The position numbers were made by a program, and so were the translations under genes. DNA of 64,000 nt from Paludibacter sp. (GTDB lineage: Bacteria; Bacteroidota; Bacteroidia; Bacteroidales; Paludibacteraceae). The notes beneath the pieces were generated by a model, which saw only the letters and a list, made by a program, of their open reading frames with translations, was not told where the DNA came from and ran no database searches. How positions within the stretch are numbered: the stretch's first letter is position 1; every line of letters starts with the position of its first letter. The stretch is from the NCBI GenBank assembly GCA_024710005.1, contig JANJVQ010000036.1, forward strand, positions 248,001-312,000, written 5' to 3'. Shown here piece after piece: positions 36,254 through 44,568 of the stretch.

Positions 36254-37624
36254 ATGAAACGCGTAATAATCCTGATTTGCGTACTGATTTCGATGCAATA
36301 CGCTTTCGCTCAAAAAACATTTAACCCGATGGGTCAGGCCCGGCATGTGGTGTGGGGGCAAGGATTCGGGCAGAATAGTTTCTTAAGATTCCCGGCTGAT
36401 GCCCAACAAACCATTCCGTCGGATGTATGGAACCAGACCCAACGCTCCAGTGGTTTACATGTTCGTTTTATAACAAATTCTGCTAATATTACGGTCAATT
36501 ATACCTTGTCATCGCAATATAGCAGCAACAACTGGTTCAGTTCGGTGGGAGCAAATGGTTTAGACTTATATGCCCGCAAGCCCGACGGGAAATGGTATTG
36601 GTGTCATCCCGGATCCCGGACAATTGGAAGTCAGTTTAAGTACAGCAGTATCAATCCTGATGATGCGACTTATGCTTCCGATGGATATGAATATGTACTT
36701 TATTTCCCGACTTTTGCCATTACTTCGTCAATATCTGTCACAGTCGATTCGGATGCACAATTTGAATTTCTTACGGTTACCAACGAAAAGAAACCCATCG
36801 TGGTGTACGGAACTTCCATTGTGCACGGTGCAGTTTGCTCCCGTCCCGGAAATACGTGGACAAGTATCGTTGGCCGGAATTTCCCGGATTACCCGGTTGT
36901 GAATCTTGGTTTCAGTGGTGTTGGCAGGATGGAACCTGAGGTTATAGAGGTAATAAACCGGATTGATGCATCGATATATATTCTCGACTGTCTGCCTAAT
37001 TTTTCCAATACGACTATGCCTCCACTGATTGACGGCAGGTACAAAAGTGCAATCGACACGCTGACTAAGTATCATCCGGATGCGGCAATTGTATTAACGG
37101 AACATGTCGGGTATGCCGATATGGAGATGTGGAAAGCCAGAAAGGATTTGGTGATGGCGGATAATGTCGAACTGAAAAAGGTGTATGATTATTTTATGCA
37201 GAAAGGGTATACAAATCTGTATTATCTTTCACGCAGCGACTTGGGTCTGGATATGTCGGCAGATATTGGTGATTATGTACATCCGAATGACAAAGGGATG
37301 TACCGCTACGCGGAAGTCTATACGGCAAAGATTACGGAAATCCTCCATGATCAGGAATCTGCTGTTAAAAAGATAAATGCAGCATCCCTGCGTGTCAAAC
37401 CCAATCCTAATAAGGGTAGTTTCTCTGTAACAATACCTGATTCTTTTCGCCAGTCTGGCAGGCTGGAAATCTTTAATATGGAAGGAAAAAGCGTTTATTC
37501 TGAATTAATAAACCCGCAAACAGATATACTTCATATTGAAAATCCGAGTTTAAGTGCAGGTAATTACTTGTTGGTGCTAAACAACAAAAAAGAAAGGGTT
37601 ACCGGAGATTTGGTTGTTCGTTGA
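36254..37624 (+). CDS. SGNH/GDSL hydrolase with GxDLY N-domain and T9SS domain
   Basis: A 456-residue secreted esterase. Signal peptide ends AFAQ. The N-terminal beta domain (about 25-170) carries the GLDLY hallmark of the GxDLY family that precedes this GDSL type. The catalytic domain (about 175-370) has YGTSIVHG (Ser), NLGFSGVGRMEPE, and DYVHPNDKG with the Asp/His pair. The last 75 residues (RVKPNPNKGSFSVTI, LSAGNYLLVLNNK) are a T9SS type A sorting domain. Likely deacylates glycans. It is the last plus-strand gene before a bidirectional terminator. Confidence 0.85.
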   Translation: MKRVIILICVLISMQYAFAQKTFNPMGQARHVVWGQGFGQNSFLRFPADAQQTIPSDVWNQTQRSSGLHVRFITNSANITVNYTLSSQYSSNNWFSSVGANGLDLYARKPDGKWYWCHPGSRTIGSQFKYSSINPDDATYASDGYEYVLYFPTFAITSSISVTVDSDAQFEFLTVTNEKKPIVVYGTSIVHGAVCSRPGNTWTSIVGRNFPDYPVVNLGFSGVGRMEPEVIEVINRIDASIYILDCLPNFSNTTMPPLIDGRYKSAIDTLTKYHPDAAIVLTEHVGYADMEMWKARKDLVMADNVELKKVYDYFMQKGYTNLYYLSRSDLGLDMSADIGDYVHPNDKGMYRYAEVYTAKITEILHDQESAVKKINAASLRVKPNPNKGSFSVTIPDSFRQSGRLEIFNMEGKSVYSELINPQTDILHIENPSLSAGNYLLVLNNKKERVTGDLVVR

Positions 37625-37627
37625 AAA

Positions 37628-37671
37628 ACTAAAAAGCTCCTGATTAAAGTCAAATCAGGAGCTTTTTAGTT
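37628..37671. terminator. Bidirectional intrinsic terminator
   Basis: AACTAAAAAGCTCCTGATT (37628-37646) and AATCAGGAGCTTTTTAGTT (37653-37671) form a 19-bp perfect stem with A-runs and T-runs on the two sides. It ends both the SGNH gene and the convergent DUF4886 gene, whose stop codon overlaps the last bases. Confidence 0.92.
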
Positions 37672-38521
37672 ATTTCTTTTTCTCCATCGAACTTACCTTA
37701 AACGGTTTCTTCACCGCTAAATGTGCCGCCTTTTTCGCAACCATGGCTTCTTCCGGACTAACCCCGGGTGGTATATAAGTGTTTTTCATGACTGGCTTTT
37801 TCAGGAAAAACTCATACCAGGTACAAGCAGCAGTAAACCTGCCGAGTCCCAGACTCAAATGATATCCGTCACGGGTAAAGTTGTCGCCTACGAAGCTGGT
37901 CCTGCCATTTTGAATGGCGGTTCCTGAAGGAATGACAAGTTTGATTCCCGCCTTCTTGACGGCCTCTTTTACAGAACTTACAATTGCCTGATACATCTGC
38001 ATTTGGTTTTTATCGTAGTTGTCAAAACCCTTGTGTTTCGAATCGGCTGCATATGCCCAGGTCTGATGAAAAGCAAACTGAACCTTCGGATTGGTTGCCA
38101 GTTCTTTTGTGTATGCCAACAAGTTTGGAAGATAGGGGAAGTAACTGTCTGTTAATCCTGAAAACGGACTGGCCTGCTGAAAAGTGATGTAATCCCATTC
38201 TTCATCCTGAATCGCCGTTTTCAGTTTTTGTTTGGCAACAACGGTCGTATCCCCATTTACAATCTTACGATAGGAATACGCTGCCGAATCTTTCTCGGCG
38301 TTCAGCCAGTGTCGTTCCAGACTGCACCCGCCAATGTACATGTTGGCGATGATTAGCTTAACCCCATCAGCTTTGGCTAAATCATCGACGTATGATTCGG
38401 CAGCATCGGTCGAAAAGCTGTTTCCGATGGCTAAAATTTTAACGACCTGCTGAGCGTTTACAACCTGAAGCCAGCACAGACTGACAATCAGAAGCAGAAT
38501 GAATGTGTTTGTCTTTTTCAT
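37670..38521 (-). CDS. DUF4886-family secreted protein (SGNH-like)
   Basis: A 283-residue exported protein with signal peptide ending VVNAQ. It matches the DUF4886 family: ILAIGNSFSTDAAESY (SGNH-type Ser block), ITFQQASPFSG, and TRDGYHLSLGLGRF (Asp/His). The fold is SGNH-esterase-like and the family commonly occurs in polysaccharide loci, probably as a carbohydrate esterase. It converges on the phosphodiester locus and shares its terminator, but it is transcribed in the other direction from the region upstream of pyruvate dehydrogenase E1alpha, so it is not in that operon. Confidence 0.85.
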   Translation of the reverse strand: MKKTNTFILLLIVSLCWLQVVNAQQVVKILAIGNSFSTDAAESYVDDLAKADGVKLIIANMYIGGCSLERHWLNAEKDSAAYSYRKIVNGDTTVVAKQKLKTAIQDEEWDYITFQQASPFSGLTDSYFPYLPNLLAYTKELATNPKVQFAFHQTWAYAADSKHKGFDNYDKNQMQMYQAIVSSVKEAVKKAGIKLVIPSGTAIQNGRTSFVGDNFTRDGYHLSLGLGRFTAACTWYEFFLKKPVMKNTYIPPGVSPEEAMVAKKAAHLAVKKPFKVSSMEKKK

Positions 38522-38690
38522 GATTTCGTTTTTTTGAACACGTAAAAGTACAAAAAAATTACTTCCATTGTCACTTTACAGAACCTTATGCCGGTTTTAT
38601 TGTTATAGAAAAAACAAAGCTGAAAGCAGGTTGTATGATGAATGTTGGTTGTGTGGTGATGAAAGGCTTGTTTAAAACAGAAGAAACTAT

Positions 38691-39779
38691 ATGATATTTA
38701 ACGATTTCAATCCTTTAGAAGATAAGACTTTCCGGATTATCGACAACGAAGGCAAGGTGATTGACAAAGCCCGGATGCCGGAGTTAGACCAAGAAACCAT
38801 TTTAAATGCGTATAAATCCATGCTGTTCGCACGTACGGCCGACCAAATGGCAGTATCGTACCAGCGACAGGGCCGGATGTACACCTATCCGCCTATATTG
38901 GGACAAGAAGCCATTCAGGTGGCAGCGGGGATGATTATCCGTGAGCAGGACTGGTTAGTGCCGGCCTTCCGGGAGATGGCGCTGATGCTCGCAAAAGGGG
39001 TTTCGCTCAAAGAAATTTTCCTGTATTACCTCGGTAATGAAGAAGGCAGTAACTTTGCCAAAGCCAATCACGTACTTCCTATTTGTGTTCCTATTGGTTC
39101 TCAATATCTACATGCTACCGGCATCGGTTATTCCGTAAAATATCAACAGAAAGATGAGGTTGTTTTTCCTTTCATTGGCGATGGGGGTACTTCTGAGGGT
39201 GACTTCAGCGAAGCGCTCAACTTTGCCGCCGTGTGGGAAGCCCCCGTGGTGTTTACCATTCAGAATAACCAATACGCGATATCGGTTCCGGTGAAGAGTC
39301 AGACCCGCTCCATTAACTTAGCTGTAAAAGCAGTTGGTTTCGGCATGCCGGGCATCAAAGTAGATGGCAATGACTTTTTCGCGATGTATGTAGCGTATAA
39401 AGAAGCGCTGGAACATGCCCGTGCAGGCAAAGGTCCGGTTCTGATTGAAGCCTACACCTATCGGAAAGGGGCGCATACCACTTCCGATGACCCATCGAAA
39501 TACCGCACCAGGGAAGAAGAGAAATCATGGGAAAAGACAGACCCTTTGGCGCGGTTGAAGAAGTATATGGATAGTCAGGGTATCGTGTTGGAAAACGAAG
39601 AAGAGTTGATTCAATCCTATAAAGAAGAAGTGGATAAACAGTTTTTGGAAGCGGAGAATTTCAGACCTTATGATTTGGAAGACGTATTCAATTATATGTA
39701 TGTGGAGATGCCGGATGATTTGAAAAGGCAGAAAGCGAATTACGAACAATATTTAAGCTGGAAGGAAAAGAGAAAATGA
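38691..39779 (+). CDS. pdhA: Pyruvate dehydrogenase E1 component, alpha subunit
   Basis: A 362-residue cytoplasmic subunit of the 2-oxo acid dehydrogenase complex that decarboxylates pyruvate on thiamine diphosphate. The ThDP motif GDGGTSEGDFSEALNFAA..NNQYAIS (about 165-205) is complete, and RQGRMYTYPPILGQEA and HTTSDDPSKYRT match the Bacillus-type PDH E1alpha better than branched-chain enzymes. It overlaps the E1beta gene by four bases (ATGA), so translation is coupled. Confidence 0.93.
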   Translation: MIFNDFNPLEDKTFRIIDNEGKVIDKARMPELDQETILNAYKSMLFARTADQMAVSYQRQGRMYTYPPILGQEAIQVAAGMIIREQDWLVPAFREMALMLAKGVSLKEIFLYYLGNEEGSNFAKANHVLPICVPIGSQYLHATGIGYSVKYQQKDEVVFPFIGDGGTSEGDFSEALNFAAVWEAPVVFTIQNNQYAISVPVKSQTRSINLAVKAVGFGMPGIKVDGNDFFAMYVAYKEALEHARAGKGPVLIEAYTYRKGAHTTSDDPSKYRTREEEKSWEKTDPLARLKKYMDSQGIVLENEEELIQSYKEEVDKQFLEAENFRPYDLEDVFNYMYVEMPDDLKRQKANYEQYLSWKEKRK

Positions 39780-40753
39780 GTGTCATGAATATGGTGCAAG
39801 CCATCAACAATGCTTTTGATATCAAGCTTGCAGAGGATAAAACGGTGGTGATGTTCGGGGAAGATGTAGGCGTGGAAGGTGGTGTTTTCAGGGTGACCGA
39901 AGGCTTGCAAAAGAAATACGGTGTGCAGCGGGTGTTTGATACACCAATTGCTGAATCGGCCATCGTGGGAACAGGTCTGGGAATGGCCATGTCGGGTCTG
40001 CGACCGGTCGTGGAACTGCAATTTGATGGTTTTACCTATCCTGCTTTCAACCAGATTATTTCGAATGTGTCGCGGATGCACAACCGTACCCGCGGAAGAT
40101 TCAAAGCGCCGATGGTGATTCGTTTTCCTTACGGTGGCGCCATCAATGCCATCGAGCATCATTCTGAGAGTCCGGAGGCCTTGTATGCGCACATCCCGGG
40201 CATCAAGGTCGTGGTTCCCTCGACACCTTATGATGCCAAGGGACTGATGATTTCAGCTATAGAAACCGATGATCCGGTGATTTTCATGGAGCCGAAACGG
40301 ATTTACCGGGCGATTAAACAGGAAGTGCCGGAGGAGAAATTCTCGATTCCGATAGGAAAAGCCAAGGTGCTGAAAGAAGGAACGGATGTGACGGTTATTG
40401 CTTTCGGAGCACTGATTAGAGAATGTCAGAAAGCCATCGTGATGGCGGAAGAAGCGGGGATATCTGTAGAGTTGATTGACCTGCGCACCATTTACCCGAT
40501 TGACCGCGAAACGATTGTGAATTCAATCAAGAAAACCGGGCGGGTGGTAATTGTGGCCGAAGCCTCTGAATCTTTCAGTGTAGGTTCCGAACTGATGGCC
40601 ATTGCCAACGAAGAGGCCTTTTTGTCGCTCGAAGCCCCTCCCAAACGGGTAATGGGATTCGATACGATTGTGCCCCTCGCGCAGGGCGAACCGTATTACA
40701 TGGTTTTCCCTGACCGGATTTTTTACGAAATTGAGAAAACGGCCAAATATTAG
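39776..40753 (+). CDS. pdhB: Pyruvate dehydrogenase E1 component, beta subunit
   Basis: A 325-residue transketolase-like E1beta subunit. Typical segments: FGEDVGVEGGVFRVTEGL, DTPIAESAIVGTGLGMA, RFPYGGAI, HSESPEALYAHIPG and DLRTIYPID. Full length for the family. It begins inside the stop codon of the E1alpha gene. A 190-base spacer packed with small repeats separates it from the E2 gene. Confidence 0.93.
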   Translation: MSVMNMVQAINNAFDIKLAEDKTVVMFGEDVGVEGGVFRVTEGLQKKYGVQRVFDTPIAESAIVGTGLGMAMSGLRPVVELQFDGFTYPAFNQIISNVSRMHNRTRGRFKAPMVIRFPYGGAINAIEHHSESPEALYAHIPGIKVVVPSTPYDAKGLMISAIETDDPVIFMEPKRIYRAIKQEVPEEKFSIPIGKAKVLKEGTDVTVIAFGALIRECQKAIVMAEEAGISVELIDLRTIYPIDRETIVNSIKKTGRVVIVAEASESFSVGSELMAIANEEAFLSLEAPPKRVMGFDTIVPLAQGEPYYMVFPDRIFYEIEKTAKY

Positions 40754-40788
40754 CGGAGAACGGAGAACGGAGAACGGAAAACGGAAAA
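40754..40788. repeat. Five tandem heptamers (CGGAGAA / CGGAAAA)
   Basis: Starting right after the E1beta stop codon there are five perfect-period 7-bp units: three CGGAGAA and two CGGAAAA. The copy number is likely to vary between strains. It is non-coding. Confidence 0.9.
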
Positions 40789-40793
40789 CCCAT

Positions 40794-40925
40794 GCCCTGA
40801 AAGGGCAACAGATCAATAGCCCGGGGTTTTAACCCCCGGGAAAATATGGAGAATGTAAATCCCGATGGGTTTTAACCCCGGGAAAATGTTGAGAATATAA
40901 ACCCCGTTGGTTTTTTACCCCGGGG
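40794..40925. repeat. GC-rich hairpin repeats, 41-42 bp period
   Basis: A small stem GCCCT-GAA-AGGGC (40794-40806) precedes about 2.5 units of 41-42 bases starting at 40820, 40861 and 40903. Each unit begins with a palindrome of the type CCCGGGGTTTTAACCCCCGGG followed by AAAATxxxGAGAATxTAAA. The units differ by a few substitutions. The palindromic heads and dispersed look suggest a Bacteroidota intergenic repeat family moved by a REP-type system elsewhere, which is inference. Confidence 0.8.
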
Positions 40926-40942
40926 AACGAAACGATAATAAT

Positions 40943-42205
40943 ATGAAATACATTTTTAAATTCCCCGACATCGGTGAGGGCCTCGAAGAAGGCACCATCC
41001 TCGAAGTTTACGTGAAAGTCGGTCAGACCGTGAAAGCGGGTGATTTGCTGGTGAACATGGAAACCGACAAGGTGGCGGCGGATATTCCTTCTCCGAAAGC
41101 AGGTAAGATTATCCGCATCTTCGGTAATGTGGGGGATGTGATTCATGTCGGCAAACCACTTGTGGAACTGGAATTAGCCAATGGTGAGTCCGCACAGGAT
41201 GCTTCTGCTGAAATGTCTTCTGAAGATGAAGGTGCTGCCGGCGTGGTGGGTACCATGGAAATGGCGGATGTAAATGCAGTCCTGCCCCCGAGCGATGAGG
41301 CTTATTCTGCTGCAGAGCTTGTCAGGTCAACACCCAAGGCTTTTGCGACTCCGCATGTGCGGGCGTTGGCGAAAGAGCTTGACATTGATATTAATCAGGT
41401 TAATGGTACCGGACAGGGTGGCAGGGTGACCAAAGAAGACATTGAACAATACGTGGCGAAGCAAAGTCCGGTTGAAAAAGCCTTCTTCGCGCAGGTGTAT
41501 GAACAGGAAGATGTGACCTACGAGCCATTGACGCAGATTCGCAAGACCATCGCGCGCAATATGATCAATTCGAAGCACAACGCTGCGCATGTTACGGTAT
41601 TGGAGGAAATTGAGGTGTCGGAGTTGATTGCTATCCGCGAAAAATACAAACAACCTTTTGCTGAGCGGGGAGCGAAGCTGACATACCTGCCATTCATTGT
41701 TAAAGCTGCCGTTCAGGCTTTGAAAAAGCATCGTATCATGAATTCGCAGATGGATATGGACAACAACAGGATGATTTACAAGAACCGCTATAACATCGGT
41801 ATCGCGATGGATACGCCTGAGGGATTGGTGGTGCCGGTGATACAGGATGCCGACCGGTTGAGTATTTTCGAAATCAGTCAGAAAATCACCGAGTTTACCG
41901 TTAAAGCCCAGGAAAGAAAACTGACCATCGACGACATGAAAGACGGAACATTTACCATTACCAACTTTGGTGCAATCAGTGGCATCTACGGAACACCGGT
42001 CATCAATTACCCGCAGGCAGGCATCCTGGGTGTGGGGCGTATCGTGAAGCAGCCGGTAGTCAAAGACGACCAGATTGTCATTGGTTACGTGTTGGGTTTG
42101 TCGCTGACCGTTGACCACCGCATCGTGGATGGTGGTGATACTGCCCGCTTTGTAAGACAGGTGATGGATCATTTAGCTGATCCTGTTTCTTTGCTGATGG
42201 AGTAA
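40943..42205 (+). CDS. pdhC: Dihydrolipoyl acetyltransferase (E2) of the 2-oxo acid dehydrogenase complex
   Basis: A 420-residue E2 core protein. One lipoyl domain (about 1-78) with METDKVAADIPSP, whose Lys is the lipoylation site; an Ala/Ser/Glu-rich linker; a peripheral-subunit-binding domain (about 135-175; TPHVRALAKELDIDINQV, GQGGRVTKEDIEQYV); and a catalytic acyltransferase domain with DHRIVDGGDTARF near the C-terminus. The true start is ATG 40943; the longer frame from 40907 begins inside the repeat array. No E3 gene is nearby, so the complex uses a dihydrolipoamide dehydrogenase encoded elsewhere. Confidence 0.93.
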   Translation: MKYIFKFPDIGEGLEEGTILEVYVKVGQTVKAGDLLVNMETDKVAADIPSPKAGKIIRIFGNVGDVIHVGKPLVELELANGESAQDASAEMSSEDEGAAGVVGTMEMADVNAVLPPSDEAYSAAELVRSTPKAFATPHVRALAKELDIDINQVNGTGQGGRVTKEDIEQYVAKQSPVEKAFFAQVYEQEDVTYEPLTQIRKTIARNMINSKHNAAHVTVLEEIEVSELIAIREKYKQPFAERGAKLTYLPFIVKAAVQALKKHRIMNSQMDMDNNRMIYKNRYNIGIAMDTPEGLVVPVIQDADRLSIFEISQKITEFTVKAQERKLTIDDMKDGTFTITNFGAISGIYGTPVINYPQAGILGVGRIVKQPVVKDDQIVIGYVLGLSLTVDHRIVDGGDTARFVRQVMDHLADPVSLLME

Positions 42206-42222
42206 CATTAATGTAGAAAAAT

Positions 42223-42864
42223 ATGCACAAGGACATCGCCGACATCAGGATAAATTACGCCAAGAAAAGTTTAGACGAGAAAGATGCCGAAAGGAATGCT
42301 TTCGATATGTTCGAGCGCTGGTGGAACGAAGCGATGGAGTCTGAAATAGCAGAAGTCAATGCCATGACATTAGCCACAGTCAACAATGGCATTCCCAATG
42401 CCCGTATTGTCTTGCTAAAAGCCTTCGATGAACGTGGTTTTGTGTTTTTTACGAATTACAACAGCCAGAAAGGAACTGAACTGAAAGAAAATCCGAATGT
42501 ATGTCTGGTCTTTTTCTGGAAAGAGATGGAAAGACAAATCCGCATCACCGGAGTTGCCGAGAAAACTACAATACAGGAAAGTATCGACTATTTCAACAGT
42601 CGGCCCGACGAACATAAATTAGGCGCCTGGGCTTCAGCGCAGAGTCTGGTTGTGGCCGGAAAAGGCTTTCTGAAAGAAACTTTTGATTATTATGCCGAAC
42701 GATTTAAACGAGGCGCTATCCCTAAGCCACCACATTGGGGCGGTTATCGCGTAAAGCCGACTTCTATCGAATTCTGGCAGGGGCGTCCCAATCGCTTACA
42801 TGATCGGTTGCTGTATACCCTGCAGGAGAGCGGGGACTGGAAGATAGAGCGGTTGCAGCCTTAA
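42223..42864 (+). CDS. pdxH: Pyridoxamine 5'-phosphate oxidase
   Basis: A 213-residue FMN enzyme that oxidises pyridoxamine or pyridoxine 5'-phosphate to pyridoxal phosphate. Family blocks are complete: AMTLATVNNGIPNARIVLLK, FFTNYNSQKGTEL, FWKEMERQIRITG, and the C-terminal WGGYRVKPTSIEFWQGRPNRLHDR..WKIERLQP. Length is typical. It lies 17 bases after the E2 gene and may be co-transcribed. Confidence 0.96.
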   Translation: MHKDIADIRINYAKKSLDEKDAERNAFDMFERWWNEAMESEIAEVNAMTLATVNNGIPNARIVLLKAFDERGFVFFTNYNSQKGTELKENPNVCLVFFWKEMERQIRITGVAEKTTIQESIDYFNSRPDEHKLGAWASAQSLVVAGKGFLKETFDYYAERFKRGAIPKPPHWGGYRVKPTSIEFWQGRPNRLHDRLLYTLQESGDWKIERLQP

Positions 42865-43038
42865 CTTGATTTCCAACTTGATTCTTTCAAGCAACTTTAG
42901 TGAAAAGATGAAAACCTAAGACTATCCCAACTTTATTCTTAACTTGATTCTTCCAATCAACTTCAGTGATTGGCAACCTCCAGCACCTGAGCTCCCTAAC
43001 TTTATGTATAACTTGATTGCTACAAGCAACTTCAGTGC
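42863..43038. repeat. Degenerate tandem repeats, about 66-69 bp, between convergent genes
   Basis: The element AACTTGATT recurs at 42863, 42875, 42941 and 43010. Units starting at 42875, 42941 and 43010 also share CAAnCAACTTxAGTG just after it and AACTTTAT before the next. The second unit holds a clean stem TTGATT-CTTCC-AATCAA; the others are imperfect. The array lies between the stop codons of the pyridoxamine oxidase gene and the minus-strand gene and overlaps the last codons of the latter. Confidence 0.75.
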
Positions 43039-44426
43039 AGATAGCCAAACAGTCCTTTCTCCTTAATCCGCTGATACACCCTCTCCGGCACATACTGCGC
43101 CAATCTGGCATCCCCCGACTCAATTAACTGCGTAATGAACTCGGTCGTTATACCTGTATCATTCGATGTAATTGTTTTCAGTATCAGAATCTTTCCGGTT
43201 AGATTAAGATATTGCCACAACAGCCGGATATCAGCAGGGAAATGAGCATCATCGGGATAAATTATTTCCCCGGTATCTGTATTAAGTGAAGGATAAAGGT
43301 ATACCTTTACATTGTCTTCGAATAAGCCACCCATCATCTGGAGGATACCCCCGCGCAGGTCGGTGTAGCTGGTATGGTCAAGTACCTTGTCGAAAGTTGG
43401 CAAGCCCATCACGATGCGAAGCTTGATGATGCGGAATTGCCCGAAATAGCGCACCAGCTCGAAGTATCGCTGGAAACAGGAGACCATCACACTTTGTCCC
43501 ATGAGGTTGAGTAAATCGACCCGGTGGAGGAAGTCCTGTTCATCCACCGATTCGCCCTGCATCAGGTAGTTCAAAGAAATTTCACAAAAAGCAATAGTGT
43601 TATCCGGCGTGTAATCCTCATCCCGTTTGAAAACCTGTAGGCTGTCCTCGATGAATTTCATTCCCAAATTGGTAATAGGACGGAAATATCCTCTTGTCAA
43701 CAGAATGTTTTTCTTGTACAGCATTTCCCCTGGTTGCATCACCCGACCTGTTTTATCGAACATGATGGCCGGAGTCATATTGTTGCTTACCAGCATCAGG
43801 TTGAGGATGCGGTTATCCACCTTGTTCATATCCGGACCTTCGGTGTAAACATAGTCAATTTCCAACCGGTCGGTGTCTAAGTTATCAAGCAAGCCCAGCA
43901 GGATACCAACCGGGTCTTCCCCCATGAAAAGTCCCCCGTGAATAAGGTTGATGCCTAATGCACCTAATGTATATTGCTGTAACAAGGTGTCTTTTTCAAG
44001 CAACTTGATGTGAATCAAAATCATGTTGGGGTGGTAGCGGTCGCTCCCTTCAGCCATGATACCCAGCCAGCCATTGCCCTGATTGGTTTTGGAGAAATTG
44101 ATGGTTTCAACTGTATTGGCGAAGGCAAAGAAACGTTGTGGGTTCTTTTTGTCTAAGATCTTTATCAGTTCGTCGTATTCATACTGCACCATTTTACGCA
44201 ACCGCTCTTCGGCCACATAACGCGATGGCTGTCCTTCGTTGTAGAAGTAGTCACTGAAAAGCTTGTCGTAAGCCGAAACTGTTTTTGCTACCGTATTCGA
44301 GGCGCCACCCGCCTGAAATAAGTGCCGGGCCGTTTCCTGACCGCCGCCAATTTCGGCGACGGTGCCGTAGTAATTGCTTTCGATGTTGATTTTGACTGCT
44401 TTTTCTTTGGTGCTGAGTATCTTCAT
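43032..44426 (-). CDS. Conserved cytoplasmic protein of unknown function
   Basis: A 464-residue protein with no signal peptide or membrane segment. Near the N-terminus is a well-preserved block (about 20-55), AEIGGGQETARHLFQAGG followed by NTVAKTVSAYD, and later YVAEERLRKMVQYEYDELI and HGGLFMGEDPVGILLGLLDN. I believe these mark a widespread family of uncharacterised bacterial proteins; some homologues carry transferred names such as nicotinate-nucleotide adenylyltransferase, which I cannot support because no HxGH motif is visible. It is convergent with the pyridoxamine oxidase gene and divergent from a SemiSWEET gene. Function unknown. Confidence 0.75.
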   Translation of the reverse strand: MKILSTKEKAVKINIESNYYGTVAEIGGGQETARHLFQAGGASNTVAKTVSAYDKLFSDYFYNEGQPSRYVAEERLRKMVQYEYDELIKILDKKNPQRFFAFANTVETINFSKTNQGNGWLGIMAEGSDRYHPNMILIHIKLLEKDTLLQQYTLGALGINLIHGGLFMGEDPVGILLGLLDNLDTDRLEIDYVYTEGPDMNKVDNRILNLMLVSNNMTPAIMFDKTGRVMQPGEMLYKKNILLTRGYFRPITNLGMKFIEDSLQVFKRDEDYTPDNTIAFCEISLNYLMQGESVDEQDFLHRVDLLNLMGQSVMVSCFQRYFELVRYFGQFRIIKLRIVMGLPTFDKVLDHTSYTDLRGGILQMMGGLFEDNVKVYLYPSLNTDTGEIIYPDDAHFPADIRLLWQYLNLTGKILILKTITSNDTGITTEFITQLIESGDARLAQYVPERVYQRIKEKGLFGYLH

Positions 44427-44536
44427 AGGGGGTGTGCGTTCTGAATTGTAGATATAACAACCTGTTTAATAAATTGTTTGAACAACTTCAGAAATACGAA
44501 AAAAGAAACAAAATGATTTTTACATGAAAAAATATT

Positions 44537-44544
44537 TATCTTTG
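44537..44544 (+). promoter_or_regulatory. Probable -7 element (TATCTTTG) for the SemiSWEET gene
   Basis: TATCTTTG matches TAnnTTTG and lies 24 bases before the start codon, so the transcript would have a very short leader. The matching -33 TTTG is not clear. Confidence 0.55.
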
Positions 44545-44568
44545 CGTCAAAATCACACTAATTAAATT

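Noticed and set aside
41327-42172. Long open frame of 281 codons on the minus strand.
   Set aside because: It lies wholly opposite the E2 acyltransferase gene, whose lipoyl, binding and catalytic motifs are all intact; the antisense frame has no recognisable domain.
42863-43038. Possible CRISPR array because of regularly spaced repeats.
   Set aside because: Only about three degenerate units, period 66-69, repeats not identical, spacers partly similar to one another, and no cas genes in the window.
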